Positions 53,044-63,556 are shown, counted from the first letter of the stretch. The stretch: DNA of 64,000 nt from Massilia sp. IC2-477 (GCF_020707265.1 NZ_JAJFEQ010000010.1:62001-126000), one strand, 5' to 3'. Program-made: numbers and translations. Notes: generated by a model from the sequence alone, not told the origin.

Positions 53044-54846
53044 TTATGCGACCTTCGGCTCGTTGCGGAGGCGGATGTGCAGTTCCTTGAGCTGCTTCTC
53101 GTCGACTTCCGACGGCGCGTTGGTGAGCAGGTCTTGCGCGCGCTGGGTCTTCGGGAAGGCGATCACGTCGCGGATCGACTCGGAGCCGGTCATCAGGGTG
53201 ATCAGGCGATCCAGGCCGAAGGCCAGGCCACCGTGCGGCGGCGCGCCGTACTGCAGCGCGTCGAGCAGGAAGCCGAACTTCAGCTGGGCTTCTTCAGCGT
53301 CGATCTTCAGGGCGCGGAACACCTTGCTCTGCACGTCTTCGCGGTGGATACGGATCGAGCCGCCGCCCAGTTCCCAGCCGTTCAGGACCATGTCGTAGGC
53401 CTTGGCGACGCAGGCGCCCGGATTGGTCTCGAGCATGTCTTCGTGGCCGTCCTTCGGTGCGGTGAACGGGTGGTGGGTGGCGTTCCAGCGGTCGCCGTCT
53501 TCGTCGTATTCGAACATCGGGAAGTCGATGACCCACAGCGGCGCCCAGCGGTCTTCGAACAGGCCGGCCTTCTTGCCGAATTCCGAGTGGCCGATCTTCA
53601 CGCGCAGCGCGCCGATGGCGTCGTTGACGACCTTGGCCTTGTCGGCGCCGAAGAAGATCAGGTCGCCGTCTTCGGCCTTGGTCAGTTCCAGGATCTGGGT
53701 CAGCACCTCGTCCGAGATGTTCTTGACGATCGGCGACTGCAGGCCGTCACGGCCCTTGGCCTTCTCGTTGACCTTGATGTAGGCCAGGCCCTTGGCGCCG
53801 TAAATGGCGACGAACTGGGTGTAGGCGTCGATTTCCGAACGCGGCATCGAACCACCCTGCGGCACACGCAGGCCGACCACGCGGCCGCCGGCCATGTTGG
53901 CGGCGCTGTTGAACACCTTGAACTCGACCGACTTCATCAGTTCGGTCAGTTCGGTGAATTCCAGTTTCACACGCATGTCCGGCTTGTCCGAACCGTAGGA
54001 GCCCATGGCGGTGGCGAAGTCCATCACCGGGAACGGGTTCGGCAGGTCGATGCCGGCCGCGTTCTTGAACACGACGCGCATCATGTCTTCGAACAGGTCA
54101 CGGATTTCCTGCTCGGTCAGGAACGAGGTTTCGCAGTCGATCTGGGTGAATTCCGGCTGGCGGTCGGCGCGCAGGTCTTCGTCGCGGAAGCACTTGGTGA
54201 TCTGGTAGTAGCGGTCGAAGTTGGCGACCATCAGCAGCTGCTTGAACAGCTGCGGCGACTGCGGCAGCGCGAAGAAGTTGCCCGGGTTGACGCGCGATGG
54301 CACCAGGTAGTCGCGGGCACCTTCCGGGGTCGACTTGGTCAGCATCGGGGTCTCGATGTCGATGAAGCCCAGGTTGTCCAGGTACTTGCGCACTTCCATC
54401 GACACCTTGTAGCGCAGGCGCAGGTTGTGCTGCATCTGCTGGCGGCGCAGGTCGAGCACGCGGTGGGTCAGGCGGGTGGTTTCCGACAGGTTGTCGTCGT
54501 CCAGCTGGAAAGGCACCGGCACCGATGCGTTCAGCACTTCCAGCTTGGTGGTGTTGATCTCGATCTTGCCCGACTTCAGGTTGGCGTTGGCGGTGCCTTC
54601 CAGGCGGTTCACCACGGTGCCGGTGATGCGCAGGCAGTACTCGTTGCGGACGTGTTCCGCGGCCTTGAACACCTCGGCGTTATCCGGGTGGCAGACCACC
54701 TGCACCAGGCCTTCGCGGTCGCGCAGGTCGATGAAGATCACGCCGCCGTGGTCGCGGCGACGGTGCACCCAGCCGCACAGGCTGACGGTTTGGCCCAGCA
54801 GTTCCTCGGTGACGAGGCCGCAGTAGTGAGTACGCATGGAGGACAT
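53044..54846 (-). CDS. aspS: Aspartyl-tRNA synthetase
   Basis: A 600-residue bacterial AspRS, the usual length. An N-terminal OB-fold anticodon domain (about 1-110, with [19 protein letters not shown]) is followed by the class II catalytic core with motif 2 ([19 protein letters not shown]), the bacterial GAD insertion (about 300-420) and motif 3 (GLAFGLDRL). It charges tRNA-Asp; a non-discriminating role on tRNA-Asn is common in the group but cannot be seen here. It is downstream of DUF502 (66 nt) and ends in a strong terminator. Confidence 0.96.
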   Translation of the reverse strand: MSSMRTHYCGLVTEELLGQTVSLCGWVHRRRDHGGVIFIDLRDREGLVQVVCHPDNAEVFKAAEHVRNEYCLRITGTVVNRLEGTANANLKSGKIEINTTKLEVLNASVPVPFQLDDDNLSETTRLTHRVLDLRRQQMQHNLRLRYKVSMEVRKYLDNLGFIDIETPMLTKSTPEGARDYLVPSRVNPGNFFALPQSPQLFKQLLMVANFDRYYQITKCFRDEDLRADRQPEFTQIDCETSFLTEQEIRDLFEDMMRVVFKNAAGIDLPNPFPVMDFATAMGSYGSDKPDMRVKLEFTELTELMKSVEFKVFNSAANMAGGRVVGLRVPQGGSMPRSEIDAYTQFVAIYGAKGLAYIKVNEKAKGRDGLQSPIVKNISDEVLTQILELTKAEDGDLIFFGADKAKVVNDAIGALRVKIGHSEFGKKAGLFEDRWAPLWVIDFPMFEYDEDGDRWNATHHPFTAPKDGHEDMLETNPGACVAKAYDMVLNGWELGGGSIRIHREDVQSKVFRALKIDAEEAQLKFGFLLDALQYGAPPHGGLAFGLDRLITLMTGSESIRDVIAFPKTQRAQDLLTNAPSEVDEKQLKELHIRLRNEPKVA

Positions 54847-54912
54847 AGTTTTCGTTCCAGGTTGGTTGGTTCGGTCAAGCCCGAGGGCTGATTCTTGGAT
54901 GCTGCGTTTTCT

Positions 54913-55500
54913 TTATTCCGGAGCGACGACGCCCATCGAAACGATGTGCTTGAGTGCCGCGTCCACGGACATGTTCAGTTCGACGACCTTGCTGCGTTCC
55001 ATCATCAGGAAGAAGCCGGAGGTCGGGTTCGGGGTGGTCGGCACGTACACGCTCACGTAGTCGCCCACCAGGTGATTCTTCACGTCGCCGCCCGGCACAC
55101 CGGTCAGGAAAGCGATGGTATAGGAATCCGCGTGCGGGTACGGGATCAGCACCGGCGTACGGAACGCGTTGCCCGAGGACGAGAACAGCGTGTCCGACAC
55201 CTGCTTGACACTGCCGTACAGCGAGCTCACCACGGGGATGCGCTTCATGATGCGGTCGCCCAGGCGCACGATGTAGCCGCCGACCAAATTGTTGGTCAGC
55301 AGGCCGGTGAGAAAGACGATGGCCAGGGTCAGTACCGCGCCGACGCCCGGGATATTGCGGCCGAACATGGCCTGCGGCGTCCAGGATTCCGGCACGAACA
55401 GCAGCGACTGGTCCAGCGTGCTGATGATCGCGCTCAGCACCCAGACCGTGATCACCAGGGGCACCAGCACCAGCAAGCCAGTCAGGAAATATTTGCGCAT
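54913..55500 (-). CDS. DUF502 membrane protein
   Basis: A 195-residue DUF502 protein with two N-terminal membrane helices (6-26 and about 52-76). A conserved cytoplasmic part follows, with IPVVSSLYGSVKQVSDT and YVPTTPNPTSGFF. The function is unknown; the family is common in proteobacteria next to aspS, as here. It lies 61 nt downstream of the fmdB-like gene and is likely in one transcript with aspS. Confidence 0.88.
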   Translation of the reverse strand: MRKYFLTGLLVLVPLVITVWVLSAIISTLDQSLLFVPESWTPQAMFGRNIPGVGAVLTLAIVFLTGLLTNNLVGGYIVRLGDRIMKRIPVVSSLYGSVKQVSDTLFSSSGNAFRTPVLIPYPHADSYTIAFLTGVPGGDVKNHLVGDYVSVYVPTTPNPTSGFFLMMERSKVVELNMSVDAALKHIVSMGVVAPE

Positions 55501-55561
55501 CGAATTCTCTTGTTCTTGTTGGGGCTGCGGCCCTTACCGGCCGCAGCGTCATTCACCTGCT

Positions 55562-55873
55562 TCAGGTACTGCTCTTGTCGCCGCCGCTGGCAGCGGCCGG
55601 GGCCGGCGTGCTCGCTGCGGGCGTGCTGCTCTCGCTGGACGCAGCCGGAGCCGCGGCGGTGCCGGAAGCGGCGCCGGTGGCCGGCGGGGTACCGCCACGG
55701 AAGTCGGTCACATACCAACCCGTGCCCTTGAGCTGGAAGCCGGCAGCGGTCACCTGCTTTTTGAAGGCTTCCTTGCTGCAGGACGGGCAGACAGTCAGCA
55801 CCGGGTCAGAAATTTTTTGCAGTACATCTTTGGTAAAACCGCATTCATCGCAGCGGTAGGCGTAGATCGGCAT
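55562..55873 (-). CDS. FmdB-type zinc-ribbon protein
   Basis: A 103-residue protein starting MPIYAYRCDECG, with zinc-ribbon cysteines Cys8, Cys11, Cys29 and Cys32. The C-terminal half is a low-complexity Ala/Ser/Pro tail. The FmdB family is annotated as regulatory but the role is not settled. GGAG precedes the ATG at 55873, and a TATAAT (complement of 55906-55911) lies about 33 nt upstream, so it is probably the first gene of fmdB-DUF502-aspS. Confidence 0.87.
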   Translation of the reverse strand: MPIYAYRCDECGFTKDVLQKISDPVLTVCPSCSKEAFKKQVTAAGFQLKGTGWYVTDFRGGTPPATGAASGTAAAPAASSESSTPAASTPAPAAASGGDKSST

Positions 55874-56018
55874 CTGATACTCCGCAAAAATCTTCAAAAC
55901 CCTGAATTATAAAGCTTTTACGCGCAGCGTTGCCTAATCTGGCTGCAGCAGGCCGCGGCCGGCGCCGCAAGTGCGCTTGGCAGGTGTTGTTTTTCGTCAT
56001 CGGCACAAGCTGTTTCGT

Positions 56019-56048
56019 TTGCGCAAGCGCAGGCCCGGGTGATTAAAT
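56019..56048 (+). promoter_or_regulatory. Promoter of the candidate small RNA
   Basis: TTGCGC (56019-56024), an 18-bp spacer and TTAAAT (56043-56048) would start transcription near 56055. No open reading frame follows in this direction before the terminator at 56169. Confidence 0.45.
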
Positions 56049-56054
56049 AGCATC

Positions 56055-56196
56055 TTTCTTAAGAACATGATGGCAACAGACAAGTTCTGCTGCCCACGGT
56101 TAAGAAGAAACAGAAGATTTTGCGCGGTGCTGCACCGCCGCGATCCATACAAGAACACTGCATTTCTCGAGCCCGCTCCATGCGGGCTTTTCTTTT
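56055..56196 (+). ncRNA. Candidate small RNA between fmdB and a methyltransferase gene
   Basis: About 142 nt between a plausible promoter and a strong intrinsic terminator, with no good open frame. An internal perfect stem GCGGTG-CTG-CACCGC (56124-56138) precedes the terminator stem. Both neighbouring genes are on the other strand, so the terminator needs its own + strand transcript. I do not recognise a known RNA family. Confidence 0.5.
56169..56196 (+). terminator. Intrinsic terminator on the plus strand
   Basis: AGCCCGC-TCCAT-GCGGGCT is a 7-bp stem with a 5-nt loop. It is followed by TTTCTTTT on the + strand only. Confidence 0.8.
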
Positions 56197-56214
56197 AGCG
56201 GCGCTGCCAGCTTC

Positions 56215-56290
56215 GTAGGGTGGGCAGGTCTCCTGCCCACGCGGTTAGGTGCGCCAGATTACCGCGTGGGCGGAAATCCGCCCACCCTAC
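56215..56290. repeat. Second inverted pair of REP-like palindromes
   Basis: A forward unit (56215-56245) and a reverse unit (56261-56290) of the GTAGGGTGGGC...GCCCACGCGGT repeat. The order is the opposite of the pair at 35362. Inner stems TGGGCAGG/CCTGCCCA and TGGGCGG/CCGCCCA covary. The reverse unit contains the TAG stop of the next gene. Confidence 0.7.
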
Positions 56291-56898
56291 GGACGGCGCT
56301 GCCAGAGCATCCAGCGTTCCTTGCCCGCGAAGATAGGGATCGAATCGCCAACTTCCGCATTCTCGACAAGATCGAAGTACGGGGCCAGCAACACCTCCAG
56401 CTCTCCCCGCTCGATCCCAAAAGGCGGACCTTTTACCGTCTGGTCAAAAAAGAAGAAGCCGCCCAGCCTGCCGCCCGGCGCCAGCAGCTCAGCCCAGCGC
56501 GCCGCGACCCGCGGCCGCATGCCTGGGGGCAGCGCGCACAGGAAGGCGCATTCGTAGATGAAGTCGAGCGGCCGGTCCGGCTGCCAGGCGAAGAAATCCG
56601 CTTCCCGCACCCGCTCGCCCCACTGCCCGGCCAGCGCCGTGGCGCGCGCAACGGCCTGCGGGGCGAAGTCGATCGCGGTGGCTTCCCAGCCGGCCTGGCA
56701 CAGGTGGACCAGTTCGTAGGCACTGCCGCAGCCGGGAATCAAGGCCGTCAGGGGCCGCGGGCTGGCGGCGACGAAATCGCGCAGCGCCTGCGGCACGCCG
56801 CCGCGGTCCCAGGGGGTGAACGATGTGGCGAAGCGCTCGTCCCAGAACTGCGGACTGAGCGGATCACGGCTGGCAAAGCTGGGCGGATCAGCCGCCAT
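56287..56898 (-). CDS. Thiopurine S-methyltransferase-like enzyme
   Basis: A 203-residue SAM-dependent methyltransferase of the TPMT family. PSFWDERF-like N-terminus ([17 protein letters not shown]) and SAM loop [10 protein letters not shown] (53-62) are characteristic. Bacterial members methylate selenium, tellurium or thiol compounds; the substrate here is unknown. Its ATG overlaps the ubiB end by 11 nt, so it is co-translated. The stop codon lies within a REP-like repeat, suggesting the repeat inserted at or replaced the original end. Confidence 0.86.
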   Translation of the reverse strand: MAADPPSFASRDPLSPQFWDERFATSFTPWDRGGVPQALRDFVAASPRPLTALIPGCGSAYELVHLCQAGWEATAIDFAPQAVARATALAGQWGERVREADFFAWQPDRPLDFIYECAFLCALPPGMRPRVAARWAELLAPGGRLGGFFFFDQTVKGPPFGIERGELEVLLAPYFDLVENAEVGDSIPIFAGKERWMLWQRRP

Positions 56899-58471
56899 GC
56901 ATCAGGCCGTAGCCGGCAGCGATGCTGCCCGCCAGGACCACCACGCCTGCCAGGAAGACCAGCAGGCGGTTGGTGCGGCGCTGTTCCAGCACCACCATCG
57001 CCAGCAGGTCGGTCTGCGACACCGGCTGGCCGTGGTGGGTCGTGGTAATGCTGGAATGGGCCTGGCGTTCCAGCGCCTGGTGCACCAGGCGCGGCAGTTG
57101 CGGGAAGATGTGGGCATAGCGCGGCGCTTCGGCGCGCAGGCGCTCGACGAATCCCTGCCACCCCATCTGTTCGGACATCCAGCGCTCGAGGTGCGGCCTG
57201 GCGGTTTTCCACAGGTCGAGGTCGGGGTCGAGCTGGCGGCCCAGGCCTTCGATGTTGAGCAGGGTCTTCTGCAGCAGCACCAGTTGCGGCTGGACCTCGA
57301 CGTTGAAGCGGCGCGAAGTCTGGAACAGGCGCAGCAGGATCTGGCCGAAGGAAATGTCCTTCAATGGACGGTCGAAGATCGGCTCGCAGCAGGCGCGCAC
57401 TGCCGATTCCAGTTCGTCGACGCGGGTGTCGCGCGGCGCCCAGCCCGATTCGATGTGGGCTTCGGCCACGCGCTTGTAGTCGCGGCGGAAGAAGGCCAGG
57501 AAGTTCTGCGACAGGTAATCCTTGTCGAAATCGTTCAGGGTGCCGACGATGCCGAAGTCGAGCGCGATGTAGCGGCCGAAGGTTTCCTTCTCGACCGAGA
57601 CCAGGATGTTCCCCGGGTGCATGTCGGCGTGGAAGAAGCCGTCGCGGAAGACCTGGGTGAAGAAGATCTCGACGCCGTCGCTCGACAGTTTTTTCAGGTC
57701 CACGCCCTCGGCAGCCAGGCGGTCGATCTGCGACACCGGGATGCCGCGCATGCGTTCCATGACGATCACGCTGCTCGAGCAATAGTCCCAATACATCTCG
57801 GGGACCATCAAGAGGTTCGAGTCGGCGAAGTTGCGGCGCAGCTGGCTGGCGTTGGCCGCTTCGCGCATCAGGTCGAGTTCGTCGTGCAGGTATTTGTCGA
57901 ACTCGGCGACCACTTCGCGCGGCTTCAGGCGGCGGCTCTCAGCCCACACCTTCTCGATCAGGCCGGCAGCCATGTCCATCAGCGCCAGGTCTTCGTCGAT
58001 GGTCTTGCGCATGCCGGGACGCAGCACTTTCACAGCGACTTCCAGCCCGTTCTTCAGGGTCGCGAAGTGCACCTGGGCGATCGAGGCCGAAGCCACCGGC
58101 ACCCGGTCGAAGCTGGCGAAGAGCTGGTCGGGATGGGCGCCGAGCGCCTCGGTGATCTGGGCCACCGCCAGGTCGGAATCGAAAGGCGGCACCCGGTCCT
58201 GCAGCAGCGACAGCTCGTCGGCAATGTCTTGCGGCATCAGGTCGCGCCGGGTCGACAGCACCTGGCCGAACTTGATGAAGATCGGGCCCAGCTCTTCCAG
58301 CGCCATGCGCAGGCGGATGGCGCGCGGCGAGGTGATGCGGCGCCAGAAGAACACGGTATTCATGAAGCGCGCGGTCCGCGGGGCATGCAGGCTGGTGACC
58401 GCGATTTCGTCGAGACCGTACTTGGTCGCGACGGCCAGGATTTTCAGCAGGCGCAGGAATTTCAATATCAT
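56888..58471 (-). CDS. ubiB: Ubiquinone biosynthesis protein kinase-like UbiB
   Basis: A 527-residue UbiB of the ADCK/ABC1 atypical kinase family. The KxGQ-type motif ([16 protein letters not shown], near 67-82), a nucleotide-binding ASIAQVHFA and DFGIVG-like metal loop are present, with two C-terminal membrane helices (about 500-523). It supports coenzyme Q synthesis at the inner membrane, probably by moving lipid intermediates. It overlaps ubiJ by one base (TGATG) and TPMT by 11 nt. Confidence 0.95.
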   Translation of the reverse strand: MILKFLRLLKILAVATKYGLDEIAVTSLHAPRTARFMNTVFFWRRITSPRAIRLRMALEELGPIFIKFGQVLSTRRDLMPQDIADELSLLQDRVPPFDSDLAVAQITEALGAHPDQLFASFDRVPVASASIAQVHFATLKNGLEVAVKVLRPGMRKTIDEDLALMDMAAGLIEKVWAESRRLKPREVVAEFDKYLHDELDLMREAANASQLRRNFADSNLLMVPEMYWDYCSSSVIVMERMRGIPVSQIDRLAAEGVDLKKLSSDGVEIFFTQVFRDGFFHADMHPGNILVSVEKETFGRYIALDFGIVGTLNDFDKDYLSQNFLAFFRRDYKRVAEAHIESGWAPRDTRVDELESAVRACCEPIFDRPLKDISFGQILLRLFQTSRRFNVEVQPQLVLLQKTLLNIEGLGRQLDPDLDLWKTARPHLERWMSEQMGWQGFVERLRAEAPRYAHIFPQLPRLVHQALERQAHSSITTTHHGQPVSQTDLLAMVVLEQRRTNRLLVFLAGVVVLAGSIAAGYGLMHGG

Positions 58472-59118
58472 CAGTTATCCGGACTCAGTATCAGGCTCGG
58501 TGCAGCGCTCTGCGCGAGGCGCTGCTCCAGTCGGGCGATGCGCTTGGCGGTGCGCTCGACGTCGTCACGCAGCCGCACCACGTCGGCCGCGAATTCGTTG
58601 ACCGCACTCGGGCGGACCAGGACCGGCCGCTCTTCCAGCAGGAATTCGGCCACATTCTCGGCCAGGCGGCGGCCGGCGCCGAGCACGCCATTGGCGGCGC
58701 CGCGCGTGCCCTGCACCAGGTGGCGCGCGCCGAGCGGGCCGACGATGCGTTCCAGGTCGTACTCGGCATCCCAGCGCAGGCCTTTCGACAGCGAGGAGAT
58801 GGTATTGGCGAACTCGGCGTCGCCTTCGATCTTCACGTAGGAAAAGGCGCGGTCGCGGTTCTGGGCGATCAGCGGCAGGTCGCTCAGCTTGACGCGGATG
58901 GTCACGCTCGGGCGGCTATCGGCCGTACCGGCTTCGAGCATGCCGTCGCGCGCCACGCGCAGGCGCAGCTCGAGCTGGCCCATGTCGATGCAGGCTTCCT
59001 TGCCGGCATGACGGACGAGCGCTTCCCGCGCCCAGGGCTCCTGGGCGAGCAGATGGTTGATCGTGGCAACGGCGGGCGTCGCCAGCATGGCGGAACTCGG
59101 GAACATGGCAGCGAACAT
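58471..59118 (-). CDS. ubiJ: Ubiquinone biosynthesis accessory factor UbiJ
   Basis: A 215-residue UbiJ with an N-terminal SCP2 lipid-binding domain (about 15-115) and a C-terminal coiled coil (about 180-205, [19 protein letters not shown]). It scaffolds the soluble Ubi complex with UbiK. The start is uncertain: ATG at 59118 is chosen, but ATG 59106 and a TTG at 59136 are also in frame and none has a ribosome site. The Tam44-like terminator ends just upstream. Confidence 0.86.
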   Translation of the reverse strand: MFAAMFPSSAMLATPAVATINHLLAQEPWAREALVRHAGKEACIDMGQLELRLRVARDGMLEAGTADSRPSVTIRVKLSDLPLIAQNRDRAFSYVKIEGDAEFANTISSLSKGLRWDAEYDLERIVGPLGARHLVQGTRGAANGVLGAGRRLAENVAEFLLEERPVLVRPSAVNEFAADVVRLRDDVERTAKRIARLEQRLAQSAAPSLILSPDN

Positions 59119-59134
59119 CAAACGCGTGTTAATC

Positions 59135-59167
59135 AAAAAAAACCGCCCGGGGTTAAGTCGGGCGGTT
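59135..59167 (-). terminator. Intrinsic terminator of the Tim44-like gene
   Basis: AACCGCCCG/CGGGCGGTT form a perfect 9-bp stem with a 9-nt loop. Eight T follow on the minus strand. It lies 58 nt past the Tim44-like stop and just before ubiJ, so ubiJ needs readthrough or its own promoter. Confidence 0.82.
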
Positions 59168-59225
59168 CGATCTTACCAGTTTGCCGGGTACAAACCCGGC
59201 AGCACAGGAATTATCTGAAAAATAA

Positions 59226-60227
59226 TTACGCCACCTGTTGAATGCCGGCCAGTACCCAACCGCCTTGGCCATTCAGTGGCTTGGACATGTTCCACACTTC
59301 CACGAAAGGCTCGGCCGGTGCGTTCTGGGCAGTACGGATCATGCCGTTGAACTGCACGCTGGCCAGGTAGTCGGTGGCGGTGGTCTCGATGCCCAGCAGC
59401 TGGCCCTCGATCGACACCACGTCGGTGAAGTCGGTGGCGCCATTGCGCTCCTGGATCTGCATCTTCAGCTCGGCGAACACTTCCGGCGTGGTGAACTCGC
59501 GCAGGTCGTTGGTATCGCCACGGTCCCAGGCGGCCTGCATGCGGATGAACGAGGCTTTCGCATGGCGCAGGAAGGCGTCCTGGTCGAAGTCGCCCGGCAC
59601 ACCCCACTGGTTGTGCATGACCGGTGCGGCGGCGCCCGGCTTGTTCAGCGACACGCCGCTGCTGCCGAAGCCATTGTTCTGGAAGCCAGCCGGCTGGCGC
59701 AGGCCAGAGCCGATCTCCGGCGTGGCCGCGCCATTGCCCGCATAGCTGTTCGGGCTGGCGCCGGCCGGCACCGGGTTGGTGTAGCCGCCACCGAAGGCCG
59801 GGTTGGCCGGGGTGTCCTTGCGGCGGAACATGCGCACCACGAACAGTACGGCCAGCACCAGGAGGCCGATCATGAGGATCGCCGAGATCGCGCTCGCCAG
59901 CGCGCCGCCGATGCCGAAGTGCGACAGCAGCGCGCCCAGGCCGAGGCCCAGCAGGGCGCCGCCCAGGATGCCCTTCCACATGCCGGAGCGCTGGGTGGTG
60001 CGCGCCGCGGCGGCGGCACCAGCGGCGCCGGCGGTGGCCGGCACGGCGCTCGGTGCACGCTGCTGCTGGAAGCCCGGCGTCGGCGCAGGCGCCGGGGCCG
60101 GCATCTGGCGCACAGCCTGCGACTGGCGGCCGAAGGAACGCTTGCTGCCCATCGGGCGGGCGGTGGCTTCCGCGATCATCGAGACCGCGGTAATTGCCAG
60201 GACCATCGTTGCCACGAATTTTTTCAT
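59226..60227 (-). CDS. Tim44-like domain membrane protein
   Basis: A 333-residue protein. A signal-type N-terminus (1-23) is followed by a Pro/Ala/Gln-rich region, a glycine-rich membrane segment with one or two helices (about 83-133) and a C-terminal Tim44-like domain (about 190-330, with FLRHAKASFIRMQAAWDRGD and VWNMSKPL). The bacterial function is unknown; the domain binds membranes. AAGGAAGC sits in the last codons of ubiE, so translation is coupled. Confidence 0.85.
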   Translation of the reverse strand: MKKFVATMVLAITAVSMIAEATARPMGSKRSFGRQSQAVRQMPAPAPAPTPGFQQQRAPSAVPATAGAAGAAAAARTTQRSGMWKGILGGALLGLGLGALLSHFGIGGALASAISAILMIGLLVLAVLFVVRMFRRKDTPANPAFGGGYTNPVPAGASPNSYAGNGAATPEIGSGLRQPAGFQNNGFGSSGVSLNKPGAAAPVMHNQWGVPGDFDQDAFLRHAKASFIRMQAAWDRGDTNDLREFTTPEVFAELKMQIQERNGATDFTDVVSIEGQLLGIETTATDYLASVQFNGMIRTAQNAPAEPFVEVWNMSKPLNGQGGWVLAGIQQVA

Positions 60228-60237
60228 CTCTGCTTCC

Positions 60238-60972
60238 TTACAATTTAATGCCAGTGTGCAATGCGGCCACACCCGCCGTCAGGTTGTGATACTGGACCCG
60301 CTCCAGTCCCGCATCCAGCATCATGGACTTCAGGGTTTCCTGGTCCGGATGCATGCGGATCGATTCCGCCAGATAACGGTAGCTTTCGGCGTCGCCGGCG
60401 ATCTTCTGGCCCAGCCACGGCAGCACCGAGAACGAATACAGGTCGTAGGGCTTCTGCAGCGGCGCGATGACCTTCGAGAACTCGAGCACCAGCAGCTTGC
60501 CGCCGGGCTTCAGGACGCGGCGCATTTCCGCCAGTGCCTGGTCCTTGTGGGTCATGTTGCGCAGGCCGAAGGCCACGCTGACGCGGTCGAAGTAATTGTC
60601 CGGGAACGGCAGCTTCTCGGCGTCACACAACAAAGTTGGGGTCACCAGGCCCTTATTCAATAGTCTATCCCGGCCCACGCGCAGCATCGACTCGTTGATG
60701 TCGGTGAGCCAGACCTCGCCGGTGCGCCCCGCCTGCTTGGCGAAGGCCTTGGCCAGGTCACCGGTGCCGCCGGCGATGTCGAGCACCTTGAAACCGGGGC
60801 GCACGCCCGCCTGCGCGATGGTGAACATCTTCCAGGCGCGGTGCAGGCCAGCCGACATCAGGTCGTTCATGACGTCGTATTTCGAGGCGACCGAATGGAA
60901 GACCTTGGCGACTTCCTGGACCTTCTGGTCCTCGGCGACGGTCTTGTAGCCGAAGTGGGTGGTATTCGTCAT
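60238..60972 (-). CDS. ubiE: Ubiquinone/menaquinone methyltransferase UbiE
   Basis: A 244-residue C-methyltransferase of quinone synthesis. The SAM loop [12 protein letters not shown] (63-74) and the conserved [21 protein letters not shown] and [10 protein letters not shown] are present. It methylates the demethoxy-quinol precursor of ubiquinone. TATAAT (complement of 60999-61004) about 27 nt upstream is a possible -10. It heads ubiE-Tim44-like. Confidence 0.95.
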   Translation of the reverse strand: MTNTTHFGYKTVAEDQKVQEVAKVFHSVASKYDVMNDLMSAGLHRAWKMFTIAQAGVRPGFKVLDIAGGTGDLAKAFAKQAGRTGEVWLTDINESMLRVGRDRLLNKGLVTPTLLCDAEKLPFPDNYFDRVSVAFGLRNMTHKDQALAEMRRVLKPGGKLLVLEFSKVIAPLQKPYDLYSFSVLPWLGQKIAGDAESYRYLAESIRMHPDQETLKSMMLDAGLERVQYHNLTAGVAALHTGIKL

Positions 60973-61121
60973 ATGAGCAGGCAGGTTGGGGTTGCCACAT
61001 TATACAAGGTGGCCGGAAACGGCCGCGCCGTGGCGGCAGCACACGATTGGCAAGCTTTCAGAAATAACAATTGCCTCTTGTATAATCATCAGATTGCACA
61101 GATTTGCCTGCAACCGCCTCC

Positions 61122-63332
61122 ATGCGCATCCGTACCCGCCTGCTGATCCTGGTTCTCTCGATCCTGGTGCCCTCCTTCATTGCGGCGGCGCTGGCGGTAA
61201 GCTACGTCTATCGCGAGGAGCAGAAGTCGCAGACCCAGAGCGTGGCTGAAGCCACGCGCGGCTTCGCCATGCTGGTCGACAACGAGCTGCGCGGGCGCGC
61301 AGCGATCCTGCGCACCCTGGCCGAGTCACCGACGCTACGCGACGACCGCCTCGACAAGTTCTACGATTACGCCCGGCGCGTGGCGCCGGGACGCGAGTCG
61401 GTCATCGTGCTGAGCGATCTGGAGGGACGCCAGCTGGTCAATACCCGCCAGGCCTTCGGCGCGGCACTGCCGCAACGGCGCTCGTCGAACATCGGTGCGC
61501 TGATGCAGCGCGACGGCGCCGACCGCACCCATGTTTCCGACCTGTTCATGGCGCCGATCGGAAAACGCTACGACTATACGATCCAGGTACCGGTCCGGAT
61601 CGACGGCGCCACCCGCTACTACCTCCTGATGGGTGTGAACGTGGCCACCCTGCAACCGCTGCTCGACCGCCAGGACTTTCGCAGCGACTGGACCGCAACC
61701 GTCGTCGACCGCGCTGGCGTGGTGCTGGCCCGTTCGCGCCAGCCGGAACAGTTCGTCGGCAAACAGGTGCGCGCCTACAGCCGCAACCTGATCAACGCTA
61801 CAAAGGAAGGGGTATACGAAAGCCGCACCCTGGATGGCATCGACGTGCGCGCCTTCTTCAGCACCGTGCCCTCGGCAGAATGGAAAGTGCTGGTCAGCAT
61901 TCCCGTGAGCGAGATCCGGCGCGTGCCGCTGCAGGCGGCCGCCATGCTGGCCAGCCTGATGACGGCCCTGCTGGCGGCCGGCCTGCTGGCCGCGCGTTCG
62001 CTGGGACGACGGGCCATCGGCCCGATCGAATACCTGGGCCGCAGCGCCGATGCGCTCGGCCAGGGCAAGGAACTGGGCTACGAAGCGCAGGGCCTGGCCG
62101 AGATCGACAACGTCGCGGCGCGCATGGCCGACGCCTCGCGCCAGATCCGCCAGTCGCAGGACGAACTCGAGCGCCGCGTGACCGAGGCGGTGGCCGCCAC
62201 CGAACGCGCGCAGGGCGCCCTGCTCAAGTCGCAGAAGCTGGAAGCGCTGGGCCGTCTGACCGGCGGCATCGCGCACGAATTCAACAACCTGCTGCAGACC
62301 CTGAGCACGGCGCTGCAGCTGGCCGACATGAAGAACCGGGACGACAAGGTGCGCGGCCTGATCCAGACCTGCAAGAAGACCGTGCAGCGCGCCACAGCCC
62401 TCACCGGCCAGCTCGGTTCCTTCGGCCGCATCCAGGAAGCGCGCCGCGAAACGGTCGACGCCTGCCAGCAGCTGCGCAGCGCGCGCCAGCTGATGAGCGG
62501 CGCCCTGCGCGCGGACATCGAACTGCAGATCGAGTGCGACGAGCCGGCCTGGCCTGTGCTGGTCGAGCCCCTGCAGTTCGACCTTGCCCTGCTGAACCTG
62601 GCGGTGAATGCGCGCGACGCCATGCCCTCCGGCGGCGTGCTGCGCATCGAGGCGCGCAACCTGACCCTGGCGCAGCCGCCGGGCCAGCTGGCGCCGGGCG
62701 ACTACGTACGGGTATCGGTAAGCGACACCGGCAGCGGCATGGCGCCCGAGGTGCTGGCGCGCGCGCTCGACCCCTTCTACACCACCAAGAGCCAGGGCCA
62801 GGGCACCGGCCTCGGGCTGCCGCAGGCCTATGCCTTCGCGCTGCAGTCGCAGGGCCTCTTGCAGCTCGACAGCACGCCCGGCCACGGCACCCGGGTCGAG
62901 ATCTACCTGCCGCGCGCCCCACAGCCGGCGGCCACACCGGGCGCTGCGCCGACCCACGCGCCCCTGCCGCGCGGGCGCGGCAGCGTGCTGTTCGTCGAGG
63001 ACGACGCACTGGTGCGCGAAGCGGTCGCGCATGCGCTCGAGGAAGCCGGCTTCGAGGTGCTGGTCGCCCACGACGGCGAACAGGCGGTCGCCCTGCTCGA
63101 CGCCGGCGCCCGGCCCGCCGTGGTGTTTTCCGACATCGTCATGCCGGGCACGGTCAGCGGCATCGACCTGGCCGCCATCGTGCGCCAGCGCGATCCCGCG
63201 CTGCCGGTGGTGCTAGCTACCGGATATACCGAAAAACAGCCTTCCCTGCCCGGGGTCCAGGTCCTGGCCAAGCCCTACCCGATCGAACGCCTGGTGGCCC
63301 TGCTGGCGAGCGTTTCCGCATACCCCAATTGA
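61122..63332 (+). CDS. Hybrid sensor histidine kinase with receiver domain
   Basis: A 736-residue membrane sensor. Order: membrane helix (8-30), extracytoplasmic Cache-like sensor (31-265), helix (272-292), HAMP-like linker and coiled coil (340-375), a HisKA-type domain with His385 in GGIAHEFNN, an ATPase domain (Asn496, DTGSG 535-539, GTGLGL 561-566), and a receiver with Asp671 (FSDIVMPG) and Glu626-Asp628. Its sensor resembles the kinase at 28188. A TATAAT at 61081-61086 lies upstream of the ATG. Confidence 0.9.
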   Translation: MRIRTRLLILVLSILVPSFIAAALAVSYVYREEQKSQTQSVAEATRGFAMLVDNELRGRAAILRTLAESPTLRDDRLDKFYDYARRVAPGRESVIVLSDLEGRQLVNTRQAFGAALPQRRSSNIGALMQRDGADRTHVSDLFMAPIGKRYDYTIQVPVRIDGATRYYLLMGVNVATLQPLLDRQDFRSDWTATVVDRAGVVLARSRQPEQFVGKQVRAYSRNLINATKEGVYESRTLDGIDVRAFFSTVPSAEWKVLVSIPVSEIRRVPLQAAAMLASLMTALLAAGLLAARSLGRRAIGPIEYLGRSADALGQGKELGYEAQGLAEIDNVAARMADASRQIRQSQDELERRVTEAVAATERAQGALLKSQKLEALGRLTGGIAHEFNNLLQTLSTALQLADMKNRDDKVRGLIQTCKKTVQRATALTGQLGSFGRIQEARRETVDACQQLRSARQLMSGALRADIELQIECDEPAWPVLVEPLQFDLALLNLAVNARDAMPSGGVLRIEARNLTLAQPPGQLAPGDYVRVSVSDTGSGMAPEVLARALDPFYTTKSQGQGTGLGLPQAYAFALQSQGLLQLDSTPGHGTRVEIYLPRAPQPAATPGAAPTHAPLPRGRGSVLFVEDDALVREAVAHALEEAGFEVLVAHDGEQAVALLDAGARPAVVFSDIVMPGTVSGIDLAAIVRQRDPALPVVLATGYTEKQPSLPGVQVLAKPYPIERLVALLASVSAYPN

Positions 63333-63556
63333 GGTAAATACTGTAAGGCATTGATTCCTGTAGGAATTTATGCGATGCGGATTACCAACTCTACAATATT
63401 TGTGCGCCCAAAAGCCTTAGGTTCTGGTTAAATGTACCTAAAGCGGTGTCGGAGAATCCGGCAAATCCCTCCCAGTGTTTTTCTTACAGAATGCTTGGGA
63501 GTCCGGCCGACAGCGTGGCCTGCATTACCGGTATAACGAATAACAACGAGGTCAAT
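63333..63556. promoter_or_regulatory. Upstream region of the VpsR-like regulator
   Basis: A non-coding 224-bp gap. It contains dyads TTAGGT-N13-ACCTAA near 63417-63441 and CTCCCA/TGGGAG at 63469-63501, candidate binding sites for the regulator or kinase output. I see no sigma-54 promoter. Confidence 0.4.
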
